IMG/VR virus record: IMGVR_UViG_3300045972_000071
Span: 23,618 to 87,617 of that record
Direction: 5' to 3' (one strand)
DNA: 64,000 nucleotides
DNA from: a virus
Of this stretch, positions 30,930 through 39,482 are shown one piece after another (the stretch's first letter is position 1; each line of letters starts with the position of its first letter). The notes under the pieces were generated by a model that did no database searches, was not told where the DNA came from, and saw only the letters and a program-made list of their open reading frames with translations. A program made the translations under genes and the position numbers.

Positions 30930-31092
30930 CTCGGAGCTCCTTTTTATACTTTGCTTTCTTCTTATCTTTTTCGCAATCCCAGTATGCTTTTAAACATAGC
31001 ATTGTTGCAATAATAAACATTAGAGCTACGATGGTTCTAATAGACCAGATCAATTCTACATAGTCTATAGGAAAATCCTGTGTGCTGTTCAT
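30736..31092 (-). CDS. Small membrane protein overlapping the coiled-coil gene
   Basis: A 118-residue protein with one membrane helix (TIVALMFIIATMLCLKAYW) and a long charged tail. The last 65 residues are encoded in DNA shared with the next gene. AAGGGG precedes the ATG. Both readings have good starts, so both may be used. Function unknown; a lysis accessory role fits the position. Confidence 0.55.
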   Translation of the reverse strand: MNSTQDFPIDYVELIWSIRTIVALMFIIATMLCLKAYWDCEKDKKKAKYKKELRDARATAAAKRLSSRDNNGSDESCKIYRWDNPCDDNDPIHPATVDGFAATRSAGRRSRGIQQECH

Positions 31093-31134
31093 ATCAGCCC
31101 CTTATGTGGTAATACATCCTAGGAATGGATTATG

Positions 31135-31416
31135 CTACTTCTCTAAATGGCTATCACAATGATTGGTCTCACCAGTTAAAATCTTGAATAAGAAGTTAAT
31201 AGGTTTCTCTAACCAAGAGTTTCTTCGCCCAGCCCATGAGCTTACTGTTTCATTTCCCTGCCCCATAGCTACATTACCAAGACGATCATAAGCCAGAACG
31301 ATTGCTAGTGCCCTCTCAGTATTGAACAGAAGGGACACCACAAACCAGAAATGAACAGCAAGCTCAATTACCAGTATGAGCATGTAGGCTATGAATAAAG
31401 CTACTCGGTATATCAT
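31135..31416 (-). CDS. Conserved-type phage membrane protein next to lysis genes
   Basis: A 93-residue protein with a long N-terminal hydrophobic region (IAYMLILVIELAVHFWFVVSL) and the pattern AYDRLGNVAMGQGNETVSSWAGRR. That pattern resembles a common small phage membrane protein (D-x-x-x-N...GG...ETxSSRAG) often found beside lysis or tail-fiber genes. Function of that family is unknown to me. Confidence 0.65.
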   Translation of the reverse strand: MIYRVALFIAYMLILVIELAVHFWFVVSLLFNTERALAIVLAYDRLGNVAMGQGNETVSSWAGRRNSWLEKPINFLFKILTGETNHCDSHLEK

Positions 31417-31748
31417 GGCACTATTGCATCAGCAATAATTTTAGCATCCCGCTGATCTGCAAAGTAGCGGTATGCAGAGTAAATAGCCACATGAGCCTCA
31501 GCAATAATCATCGTTCCGATCACTGAACCATCAACAGGATTGAGTTTGGGTATCTCAAGCATGAAGTCATTAAGTTCAGCAAAGAGGGGAATAGGAAGTT
31601 CCTGTCTTATTTGAACTGAACCCGATTCATTCAGAACAACAATCTCTTCACCAAACTCAACGTAGGGTGTAAGAGTTGCGGGGTTGCCAATGTGAATATC
31701 GTATGCCCTTTGTTTCGTGATGAATTTGTCCTGCTTGTAGTCTGACAT
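31413..31748 (-). CDS. Hypothetical late protein
   Basis: A 111-residue strand-rich protein (TPYVEFGEEIVVLNES, then a helical AEAHVAIYSAYRYFADQRDA). ATGA overlap with the membrane protein gene after it. Could be a fiber chaperone or lysis accessory by position. No family recognised. Confidence 0.6.
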   Translation of the reverse strand: MSDYKQDKFITKQRAYDIHIGNPATLTPYVEFGEEIVVLNESGSVQIRQELPIPLFAELNDFMLEIPKLNPVDGSVIGTMIIAEAHVAIYSAYRYFADQRDAKIIADAIVP

Positions 31749-31758
31749 TGTTATCTCC

Positions 31759-32736
31759 TTACCACCAAGTTATTATAATAGCAGATGGACCACCATCCCC
31801 ACCAACAGACCTTCTCGTTGACCCCGTAAAAGCACCACCGCCACCGCCACCACCTGAACCAATCCCACCTTTTCCACCGTCTCCAGGAGTCCAAGCGCCT
31901 GTGAAAGTTGAAGTGGAACCTCCACCGCCTCCTCCTAAAGAACATAGCATTCCATTAGGTAAACTTATTCCATCCTCTCCATTAGTGCCACTACCTGCCC
32001 CCGCTGTACCACCCGCTGATGCAGTTGTAGCACTGGCATTAGACCCCACAACTGGACCTAACGCAGACACAGAACCTCCTGCATTACCTGCTGTATTGGC
32101 TGCTACAGCACAACCGCCACCAGATGCACCTGCACAGCCAAAATTGTTAGTAGCCACTTGTGTTATGGATGCCGCACCCCCTGCGGCTGAACCAACAGCA
32201 CCAACTTGACTCACAAAAACGGTAATAGCACCACCCCTATATGTATAAGGTACAGCGGCGTTACTTATTGCTGTTGCAATTACTCCACCTGTGGCTGATG
32301 CACCATTACCTGCTCCCGTTGCACCCCCGCCACCGTTGTAACCGAATCCCAAGCATGAAGCCGCTGAAAGGGTAATAGCTCCATATATAGCGGCACCAGT
32401 GGTGTTACCTAATCCAGGTAGTCCGTTAGCCGCTACACCCCCAGCACCACCACCATTCACGTAGAAAAATAACTGGTCTGGTAAAAATGCGGCTGGTATT
32501 AGCATCATAGTACCGCTACCAGAAGCTCCACCACCGCCACCACCAGAGTTTGTAACCAGACCAACAGAACTACCTGCACCCCCTCCGCCGCCACCACCTA
32601 GAGTTAGAATGTGAACCATGGTTGCATTTCTAGGTTTAGTCCATACTTGCAAAGCGGCGGCACCTGCAGAACCACTCCCTAGAGCAACGAACTGATCCCA
32701 AGGTTTTACAATGGCTGTATTTAACGCATGACGCAT
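31759..32736 (-). CDS. Glycine-rich tail adhesin-like protein
   Basis: A 325-residue protein from ATG 32736, which overlaps the preceding stop (TAATG) and follows GGAGGT; an earlier in-frame ATG lies inside the preceding gene. After a short N-terminal domain the chain is dominated by glycine tracts (runs of six to eight Gly) separated by Ser/Asn/Thr segments. Such tracts form polyglycine-II bundles in receptor-binding adhesins of the gp38 type. It ends GGPSAIIITWW. Probable receptor-binding tip at the distal end of the fiber genes. Confidence 0.7.
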   Translation of the reverse strand: MRHALNTAIVKPWDQFVALGSGSAGAAALQVWTKPRNATMVHILTLGGGGGGGAGSSVGLVTNSGGGGGGASGSGTMMLIPAAFLPDQLFFYVNGGGAGGVAANGLPGLGNTTGAAIYGAITLSAASCLGFGYNGGGGATGAGNGASATGGVIATAISNAAVPYTYRGGAITVFVSQVGAVGSAAGGAASITQVATNNFGCAGASGGGCAVAANTAGNAGGSVSALGPVVGSNASATTASAGGTAGAGSGTNGEDGISLPNGMLCSLGGGGGGSTSTFTGAWTPGDGGKGGIGSGGGGGGGAFTGSTRRSVGGDGGPSAIIITWW

Positions 32737-33485
32737 TAGTATATACCTCCAATGGCGCATACGTTCCAACCTGCGGCGGCTATAGCACCTAGCCCAACAT
32801 ATACTTCATATCCAGGAGGTAGTGCAATGTTCATCATGTAATCAATATCCGGTGTTGCCGCCGTTGCAATGATAGTTGTACCTGGTAACGTAACCTCACC
32901 ATATAACTGCATATTTCCAATAGCAGGATCTTTGTACTTGCCTAATTGCCAGTTAGTCGTAAGCTGAAAAGATGTTGCGGGTGCATTGATTTCAAAGAAT
33001 CGTAATTGAGCACCAGTAGCATCAGCAACATAAAGCTCATAGGATACAGCACCAACTACCGCTGTCCAGTTGAAGGTGACGGTGTTTGTTGCAAGACCGT
33101 TAGCAGGGACAACCTGTGAAACCTCTGTACTTATCAACGAACGGGAACCACCTGGACCAATGGCAACAAGTTTTGCATAGTAAGTTCCTGGGGTTAAAGC
33201 TCCGGTTGTCGTAGTAGTTGATGAAGCACCCATAGTAGGTGCAGATGCTCCGAACTGTGTATTGATTCCGCCAGAGTTAATGTAAATCCTTGCTACTGTT
33301 TGGGAATTAGTACCAATAGCCTTGAAGCGCAATCGCTCAATAAACGCACCATTAGTATCCCCACCCGCAAAGACTTCTTTGGTGTTGACTGTGGTGCCTG
33401 TGTAATCATTGGCAGCGGTTTTAAGCTGAACGCCCTCACCTATTAATCCGTAAGCTGTAAAAATTGGTGCTGTATTAGCTGGCAT
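32736..33485 (-). CDS. Virion/tail protein with Ig- or FN3-like domain
   Basis: A 249-residue beta-rich protein. The middle (TPGTYYAKLVAIGPGGSRSL through WTAVVGAVSYELYVADATG) reads as one fibronectin-III-like domain, the kind often used in tail appendages for surface binding. The N- and C-terminal parts (VQLKTAANDYTGTTVNTKEV; PPGYEVYVGLGAIAAAGWNV) look like capping strands. It lies between fiber and adhesin genes. Confidence 0.65.
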   Translation of the reverse strand: MPANTAPIFTAYGLIGEGVQLKTAANDYTGTTVNTKEVFAGGDTNGAFIERLRFKAIGTNSQTVARIYINSGGINTQFGASAPTMGASSTTTTTGALTPGTYYAKLVAIGPGGSRSLISTEVSQVVPANGLATNTVTFNWTAVVGAVSYELYVADATGAQLRFFEINAPATSFQLTTNWQLGKYKDPAIGNMQLYGEVTLPGTTIIATAATPDIDYMMNIALPPGYEVYVGLGAIAAAGWNVCAIGGIY

Positions 33486-33494
33486 GTTATCTCC

Positions 33495-35609
33495 TTAAAA
33501 TCGTACTAATCCCATATTCATTGCAACAGATAATCCTAACGAACTGCCACCCCCTCCCCCTAAAGAAGCTAAGGCCCCATCATATTTGAATCCTACACTG
33601 CTCCCAGCAAAACATACGGGAGTAGATGTCTTAGGATCTGTTGAAAACTCTACCCAGCTATAGGCTTCACCATTCTGTCCTAGTGCGAATGCGTCAAATA
33701 TAGTGTATGTATCAGGGGATGGTGTTTTCCACCCTGTCCCCTTATCTCCTATATTTGTACCATATATATAAAGTGTTCCCCCGACTACCCCTTGTATTGC
33801 TTCTATACGCAAACGTCTGTTTATCATACTCCAGGGGGATACGTCAATGTATGCATCGGATTCCATATTAAATTTGATAACATCATAATCATCACTATAT
33901 GATACTCGGTACTGTTCAGGAACATATTCTTGGGATGGCCCAAGTAATGCACCGTTATTTGCAGATATTATTCCTTGTATATTCCCATTAGTTTCATCAC
34001 TACCTATCATTATAATATAAAAACCATCTGGGGGCAATACAGTGGCTAAAGTAACAGCATCAGCGTGAGTAGCGGCATAATGGGTCACTTGTGCATTATA
34101 AACAATCGCTGGTATGGCTCTTGAGTATGCTCGGGAATCCAAAGTTATTTGCATACCTATTTTGTCAGTAGTTATACCTTTTACTTTAAAGAAGTTTCCT
34201 AACTCAAAGGTCGTATTTGTCCCTACTGGAAGGACGGCAACATAATTACCTCTATAGTAACACGTACTATCCGAAGCTCCTAGAGGACCAGTGTTTATTC
34301 CTATAAAGGCTCTATCGTCTATCGTATCACGCAACTCATATTTAGAGTTAGGTTGTATCCTTTGTTTCTGCGGGGAACCTAATCGTAGTCCTATACAATC
34401 TTCTGTTACTAATTCTCCGCCAGCATAAGTTCCTGGAACATAACCAAGTCCTATTTGTAAACCATTGACTGGCTGTGCCGTCATAAATATGATACTTCCA
34501 TCTAGTACCACATTCGTGCAATTATCAACAGTGTTCAGTGAGTAAAAAGTACCCCCAAGGTTTGAAGTAAAATTAGTAAAAGTTGTAAGTACCACAGTAT
34601 TAGAACACTCACCTATAACTAACTGTTCCGTATTACCTAGAATAATCAAAGCATCACAAGCGGCACCTGTCCACACTTTCTGAACAGTACCACCAAACAC
34701 CAATGGGAGTGTATTATTATTTTGATTAGCAATGGTTATGTTCTTAATGGAGATTGTTCCTAATAGTTCATGCAAGAACATCGGAACCATTTTAGAATCT
34801 GTATATGTGCAAGAGTACCCTGGGGGCATATTTACATTAGGTGCCACCCAGTACATTTGGGTTGTCTCTTCTTTAAACACCCTTGTGTAATAGTTACGGA
34901 AATCATCATAGGCAATAATGTTAAACATAGGATCTTGCCTATATGTGATCTTACCTTTAGTGTATGCAGACACACCGTTATATCGCTCAACTGATTCAAT
35001 CCTATAATTTATCACATCATTTGGGTGAAGTTCAGACTCTGCCTCTTCTCCAATATAATCTGTAGTCATAGCAGTGACAATTAAAGGTTCATTTCTTCCT
35101 GTCCAGTTAATTGTGTGAGCACCACCTGCATCACCGACATAAGTAGTTGCAAAGTCTGTTATTCTATATCGTTGACCTATCTCAAGAGTTCCAGAAACAA
35201 AATTGCTTATTACACCTTGAGCGCCACTTGATACCCATCCACTCACACTTGAAAAGTGCAAACCTACGAAGCCTGTGAAGCCTGTTATGTTTTCACCAAT
35301 GATGTCAGTGATAGTGAATGTACCATTATTGTTAGTGCCGGTGAAAGTAACAGAATCCCCAATATTATAAGGGTTCGGATTATCAATGAAAACGCTGTCA
35401 AATATAGTACCATAACGCTTTGCAAATCCAAGTATGCTTCGTTTAGCTCCTGTGGAGTGCATGGCTTTGAGTTCGGAATAAGTCACATCCGTTATAGTTG
35501 TTGGTCCACTGCCCCCACCGCCGGCTACTGAATCTACATACTGCTTTGTAGCGGCATGTAGATTTGCAGTAGGATTTGACGGTAATATTATAGGAGTTAA
35601 ACTCTTCAT
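33495..35609 (-). CDS. Tail fiber protein
   Basis: A 704-residue protein. NPTANLHAATKQYVDSVAGG near the start is the classic tail-fiber repeat unit (AATKxYVD). Long strand-rich regions typical of trimeric fibers follow, with NNNTLPLVFGG and VIGECSNTVVLTTF resembling right-handed beta-helix turns. A Gly-rich linker precedes the last 15 residues. Likely trimeric; no enzyme motif recognised, so binding rather than depolymerisation is the default. Confidence 0.75.
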   Translation of the reverse strand: MKSLTPIILPSNPTANLHAATKQYVDSVAGGGGSGPTTITDVTYSELKAMHSTGAKRSILGFAKRYGTIFDSVFIDNPNPYNIGDSVTFTGTNNNGTFTITDIIGENITGFTGFVGLHFSSVSGWVSSGAQGVISNFVSGTLEIGQRYRITDFATTYVGDAGGAHTINWTGRNEPLIVTAMTTDYIGEEAESELHPNDVINYRIESVERYNGVSAYTKGKITYRQDPMFNIIAYDDFRNYYTRVFKEETTQMYWVAPNVNMPPGYSCTYTDSKMVPMFLHELLGTISIKNITIANQNNNTLPLVFGGTVQKVWTGAACDALIILGNTEQLVIGECSNTVVLTTFTNFTSNLGGTFYSLNTVDNCTNVVLDGSIIFMTAQPVNGLQIGLGYVPGTYAGGELVTEDCIGLRLGSPQKQRIQPNSKYELRDTIDDRAFIGINTGPLGASDSTCYYRGNYVAVLPVGTNTTFELGNFFKVKGITTDKIGMQITLDSRAYSRAIPAIVYNAQVTHYAATHADAVTLATVLPPDGFYIIMIGSDETNGNIQGIISANNGALLGPSQEYVPEQYRVSYSDDYDVIKFNMESDAYIDVSPWSMINRRLRIEAIQGVVGGTLYIYGTNIGDKGTGWKTPSPDTYTIFDAFALGQNGEAYSWVEFSTDPKTSTPVCFAGSSVGFKYDGALASLGGGGGSSLGLSVAMNMGLVRF

Positions 35610-35618
35610 AATTTATCC

Positions 35619-37037
35619 TTATGCCATCACAACTACACGATACTGACCTGCTGTTGGGGCGACCGAGAAGTTCAGAGTTAATTGATTGACTGTATTAAGA
35701 ACACAGTCAACGGCTACTTCTGCCCACGGAGTTGCGGTCTCATAAATCTTATATGTCAAATCTCTGGTATTCAAACTATGAGTTACCGGAATTGATGTAG
35801 TAGCACCATCTCCGATTGTAGCAGAGTATTTGACAACTGTACCAGTGTTTGTAGTTGCATTCGGGGTAATAGATAATGCTGTTTGCATCTCAGCAACGGT
35901 TAGTGCTTTTGCATCCGCTAACGCACCTGTATTATTACCTACAAATGTGTTCGCCGCTAACTGCTGAAATTTTGCAAAAGTTACCGCATGTGATGCGATA
36001 GTTAATGCCGATGAACCTGTAACATCACCAGTATGGTTAGCGTTCTGATTCTGCAATGAGGCAATCGTCACACCACCATCTTTCAGCAGTTTACCTGTGG
36101 TACCGTTGTACACTGCAATGTAGTCCGTAGCACCAACAGAAGTCGGTCCAAGAACTACACCAGATAGATTACGCTCAATACTGTTCCATTGTGCGCCTAC
36201 TGTGGCTTGATTACCAGATGCCGTACTATCCGTCTTACACATCAACATGTCGCCGGCGTCAACAGCTAGACCACCTGCACCACCTATAAGACCAGCTACT
36301 GATACGACATACATATCACCAGCGCTGGCTGCGGGGTAGTTGGGGTTTGCAGAGCAGTCCAGTACCCCCTTATAAACCAATGCGTTGGCTGCGGCAATTA
36401 ATGTATCTGCATACACCTTAACTGCGTTCTGTGTTGGGACAAGAACGTCACTTGTCCCTAATGCGGTGTTAGTTGAAAGATAGGAAGCTGGCATTGCTCC
36501 GATATCGGAAAGAACAGTAGCATGAGGTACACTGGTGATACCTGTTGATGTCCATTTTGCATATAGACCAGATGTTGCTGTTCCGTTGACTTGGACAGCA
36601 TTCGTAGTGAGTATACCAAACGTCAAAGCAGACTGTTTCGTATCAGCATAAGTCTTAGTCGCTTTCGCAGATGGTACCGTATCGTCCGATGCACTGACCG
36701 ATGTTAAATCATTATCAATCAGCAGTGTTGTGACATCTCCCGCAACACGACCGACAATGCTATTCACTGGGATCGTCAAGGCATTAGGAACACCAGTAGT
36801 TGCCGCGGCAAACAAAATGGACTGGGGCGTGTACAAAGCCTTCATTACTGCGGTGGATAAATCAGGAGCACCGCCCGACCCAGCCCATAGTGTACCGTTC
36901 CAACAATAAAATGTTTTGTCAGAAGTGTTGAAATATATCTGGCCCTCACCAGGTGTGCCTGGTGCTGATGCACTTCCGTGAACAACTGCATTCTTTAACT
37001 GATTTTTATTGAGGTCTATCTCTGTTAAAAATTTCAT
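35619..37037 (-). CDS. Tail fiber / collar protein with repeated ATKxYAD units
   Basis: A 472-residue protein. The N-terminus (MKFLTEIDLNKNQLKNAVVHG, then GQIYFNTSDKTFYCWNG) is the common fiber attachment module. AKATKTYADTKQSAL and TQNAVKVYADTLIAA are fiber-shaft repeats. The C-terminus has a domain around TTSIPVTHSLNTRDLTYKIY also seen, in part, at the end of the next gene. Probable fiber. Confidence 0.72.
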   Translation of the reverse strand: MKFLTEIDLNKNQLKNAVVHGSASAPGTPGEGQIYFNTSDKTFYCWNGTLWAGSGGAPDLSTAVMKALYTPQSILFAAATTGVPNALTIPVNSIVGRVAGDVTTLLIDNDLTSVSASDDTVPSAKATKTYADTKQSALTFGILTTNAVQVNGTATSGLYAKWTSTGITSVPHATVLSDIGAMPASYLSTNTALGTSDVLVPTQNAVKVYADTLIAAANALVYKGVLDCSANPNYPAASAGDMYVVSVAGLIGGAGGLAVDAGDMLMCKTDSTASGNQATVGAQWNSIERNLSGVVLGPTSVGATDYIAVYNGTTGKLLKDGGVTIASLQNQNANHTGDVTGSSALTIASHAVTFAKFQQLAANTFVGNNTGALADAKALTVAEMQTALSITPNATTNTGTVVKYSATIGDGATTSIPVTHSLNTRDLTYKIYETATPWAEVAVDCVLNTVNQLTLNFSVAPTAGQYRVVVMA

Positions 37038-37047
37038 TGGTTACTCC

Positions 37048-37482
37048 TTATGATAAATATGCCATACCTGTAATAGATGCAGAGAACACAATAGTTAATT
37101 GGTTAGCTGAATTATATGTGATGTCCCCTATTGTTTGTTGCTGAACTGAATCAATCACAATGACATTAGGATACTTGTTCATGTTATGGGTGATAACCCA
37201 CGTATTTGTCAGCACCACTTGAGTGTGATCGTATCTATCTAAAGAAGTCCAATTTGTATCAAGGATACCGCCAACAAGCTGGTAGTTCTTAGCATCTGCA
37301 TTGCAATACACAGTCATACCTTCTCTGCGTCTTGCCGCTGGTATAGCATTTCGTGCTGTAGTGTCTGCAACTTCCCTATGACCGCCTTTTCCATAAATAG
37401 AATCATGGGTAGCATAAGTATCAGCAGTATCAGTAGGAGCAACAAATCCTGTTATAGTAACGCTTCCTGGAATAGAAGCCAT
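37048..37482 (-). CDS. Small tail appendage protein
   Basis: A 144-residue protein. YGKGGHREVADTTARNAIPAARRREGMTVY is a recurring phage fiber module, and the C-terminus (LTNTWVITHNMNKYPNVIVIDS) matches in style the last 60 residues of the fiber gene at 35619. It looks like a short fiber or cap built from the same C-terminal domain. Confidence 0.65.
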   Translation of the reverse strand: MASIPGSVTITGFVAPTDTADTYATHDSIYGKGGHREVADTTARNAIPAARRREGMTVYCNADAKNYQLVGGILDTNWTSLDRYDHTQVVLTNTWVITHNMNKYPNVIVIDSVQQQTIGDITYNSANQLTIVFSASITGMAYLS

Positions 37483-37490
37483 AAAATCTC

Positions 37491-38345
37491 CTAGCTAGCC
37501 GTTATAGTAACAGCACCAGCTAAAGTGTTCGTTGTTCTATGAACATTATAGTTTGTGGTTACGCCGTTAACATTGGTAACACTCACAGTATACGGAGCTT
37601 CCATCGCAACATTTTGATTACCACCATCTTTGAAAGTAGTTGCTGTTCCAAGAGTAGATGGATAACAGATGTATTTATATCCACCCCCGAGCATCGTATA
37701 AACAGCACCAAATCCGGTTTGTAAATTACCCACTCGCAATGCTTCTATATCTACTTCTGTCAGTGCTGTCAGTGCGGATTCACCAGAGTATACTTTCCAT
37801 CTCCATGTGACTGTTAAAGTGGAAGAGAAAGTCACGGCATTTGTATTGGTTCCTGTGACACTCCATTGATGCGTAGTTGCCGTATTCTTTACAACAGATC
37901 CTATATTTTGAACGGATGAACCAGTGTTACCTAAACCTGTTGCAAGATTGACTGCATTAGTTACATCACGAATCTGTATTGTGTTTGCGGTTATATTTCC
38001 ACTATTTGTAGTGCCCCACGTGAAAGTTTTACTACCTGATAGTGTAGTACCTACTTCAACGGTAGCAACATATCCTGTGTATGTGAAAGAGGAGAATGCT
38101 GGATTTTGATACGGATAAAGTAATGCATCGAACATCTGGGCAATGGTTTTAGCGACAAATGTAGAACCTGCGGCTATACCACCAAAGACACCTGCTGTTG
38201 GTGTGGCGTTTGAATATGTGGGAGCTGGGGTAACAATGGATGATACAGGTAACTGAACAGACACACCATTTTGAACGGCATACACTACCTCTGTACCTGT
38301 CAATGTACCAGCTAATGGTTTTTGAGATAGTTTTTGATCGCCCAT
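37491..38345 (-). CDS. Tail appendage protein, beta-rich
   Basis: A 284-residue protein with a fiber-like start (SQKPLAGTLTGTEVVYAVQNG) and Ig-like strands in the middle (TTLSGSKTFTWGTTNSGNI, STLTVTWRWKVYSG). It belongs to the group of structural proteins seen between tail tip and fiber genes. Exact role not recognised. Confidence 0.62.
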   Translation of the reverse strand: MGDQKLSQKPLAGTLTGTEVVYAVQNGVSVQLPVSSIVTPAPTYSNATPTAGVFGGIAAGSTFVAKTIAQMFDALLYPYQNPAFSSFTYTGYVATVEVGTTLSGSKTFTWGTTNSGNITANTIQIRDVTNAVNLATGLGNTGSSVQNIGSVVKNTATTHQWSVTGTNTNAVTFSSTLTVTWRWKVYSGESALTALTEVDIEALRVGNLQTGFGAVYTMLGGGYKYICYPSTLGTATTFKDGGNQNVAMEAPYTVSVTNVNGVTTNYNVHRTTNTLAGAVTITAS

Positions 38346-38348
38346 TTT

Positions 38349-38615
38349 CTACTCCAACACTAGGTATGTACCATCTTCACAAAGCAGAAACGAATTATCT
38401 TCACAAAGAAGGATGAACCAATTCCTTATATCACTGATGAACTGTGTTACTATTTCAGAGTAGACAGCCCCAAATTGCGCTATCACAGAGTAAAGGGAAC
38501 CCGCAAATGACGCTGTTGAAAGAGAAATGCTACTACTGATATGCTCAGAATTTTTTGAAGCAGGCACCGAGCTTTCTGCTTGCTCACTTATTCTGATCTG
38601 TCCTTCATTTATCAC
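38349..38615 (-). CDS. Small hypothetical tail-region protein
   Basis: Eighty-eight residues, Ser-rich, with a near-repeat at the end (FILLCEDNSFLLCEDGTYLV). It overlaps the preceding gene by 4 bases. No function assigned. Confidence 0.55.
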   Translation of the reverse strand: MINEGQIRISEQAESSVPASKNSEHISSSISLSTASFAGSLYSVIAQFGAVYSEIVTQFISDIRNWFILLCEDNSFLLCEDGTYLVLE

Positions 38616-39040
38616 CTTGTCACCTGCATAACCATTGTAACAGCACCGCTGAACGGCATAAATACGAATCCAGTAGTATCTTCAATCTCTACATCGTAGA
38701 CATATGGACCTTTACCGATTGTATCGGTAGTTGCTGCCTCAAGAATAAGTAAAGCGTAGCACTTACCTACAGCATCAGTCTGCAATGCGGCTATTTGTGC
38801 TGTAGTTAAATGGCATCTTCCTGCCGTCATTGCGGCTAGAACACCAGTATTATTTAGAATGGAAACTGTGAATGATGTAATGACATCAGCAGAGGATGTT
38901 TTCTTACGAATCTTGCCACGTACACCGGCTGTTCCACCAGTGTATGTAGTCATATTCAAAGGTAGTCCGTTGACATCCTTTACTAGGATTAACCACTCAA
39001 ACGTGGAACCTTGAATAATTTCTATATCTTGAATCGTCAC
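38612..39040 (-). CDS. BppU-N-like or Ig-like tail protein
   Basis: A 142-residue protein. IIQGSTFEWLILVKDVNGLPLNMTTYTGG fits the N-terminal motif of phage baseplate-upper/Ig-like domains (QGxTFxWxIxxKDxxGxPxxLTGY). The C-terminus (YVYDVEIEDTTGFVFMPFSGAV) ends the same fold. Probably links fibers to the tail tip. Confidence 0.65.
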   Translation of the reverse strand: MTIQDIEIIQGSTFEWLILVKDVNGLPLNMTTYTGGTAGVRGKIRKKTSSADVITSFTVSILNNTGVLAAMTAGRCHLTTAQIAALQTDAVGKCYALLILEAATTDTIGKGPYVYDVEIEDTTGFVFMPFSGAVTMVMQVTR

Positions 39041-39123
39041 GGCGTCCTCCCAGATGTGTCACATTACGATAATTTTCATTTTAGTGCAAGAGTGAATATT
39101 GGTTTACATAGTAGGCCATTCCA

Positions 39124-39474
39124 TTAGAATAACCCACCTACATGTTTTGGCGTACCTAGAATGAATGAGAATGTAGTGGGCGGCGCCGGAAGTAGATTTA
39201 CATTTATCCACTCATACTGATCTGTTCTGACTGTGACCATACCATCGTCAGTGGGCTTTGAATTAAGAACTCCTAGAAAACCCTCAATGTTGGGGCTTGC
39301 TGGGTTAGTCTCTATAGGTCTAGGAAATGAAGTACCTGGACTTGCAAGAGTGTTCAGAGCAACTACTTCTTGGGCCGCCATCTGTAATGCGGGTTTCCAA
39401 TCATAGTAGTCCACACCGTTAGTAGTTGTTTTTACTGCATTCGCTTTATTCAATTCTATTACAAGGGTGGCCAT
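39124..39474 (-). CDS. Hypothetical tail protein
   Basis: A 116-residue protein, mixed helix and strand (KANAVKTTTNGVDYYDWKPAL). Separated from the next gene by 83 bases, which contain only a weak promoter-like pair (TTGCAC, 17 bases, TAATGT on the - strand). No family recognised. Confidence 0.55.
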   Translation of the reverse strand: MATLVIELNKANAVKTTTNGVDYYDWKPALQMAAQEVVALNTLASPGTSFPRPIETNPASPNIEGFLGVLNSKPTDDGMVTVRTDQYEWINVNLLPAPPTTFSFILGTPKHVGGLF

Positions 39475-39482
39475 ACTGTCTC

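Noticed and set aside
31748-32209. Proline-rich open frame antisense to the glycine-rich adhesin
   Set aside because: GG-rich codons of the - strand gene read as Pro on the other strand; no start signals of its own.
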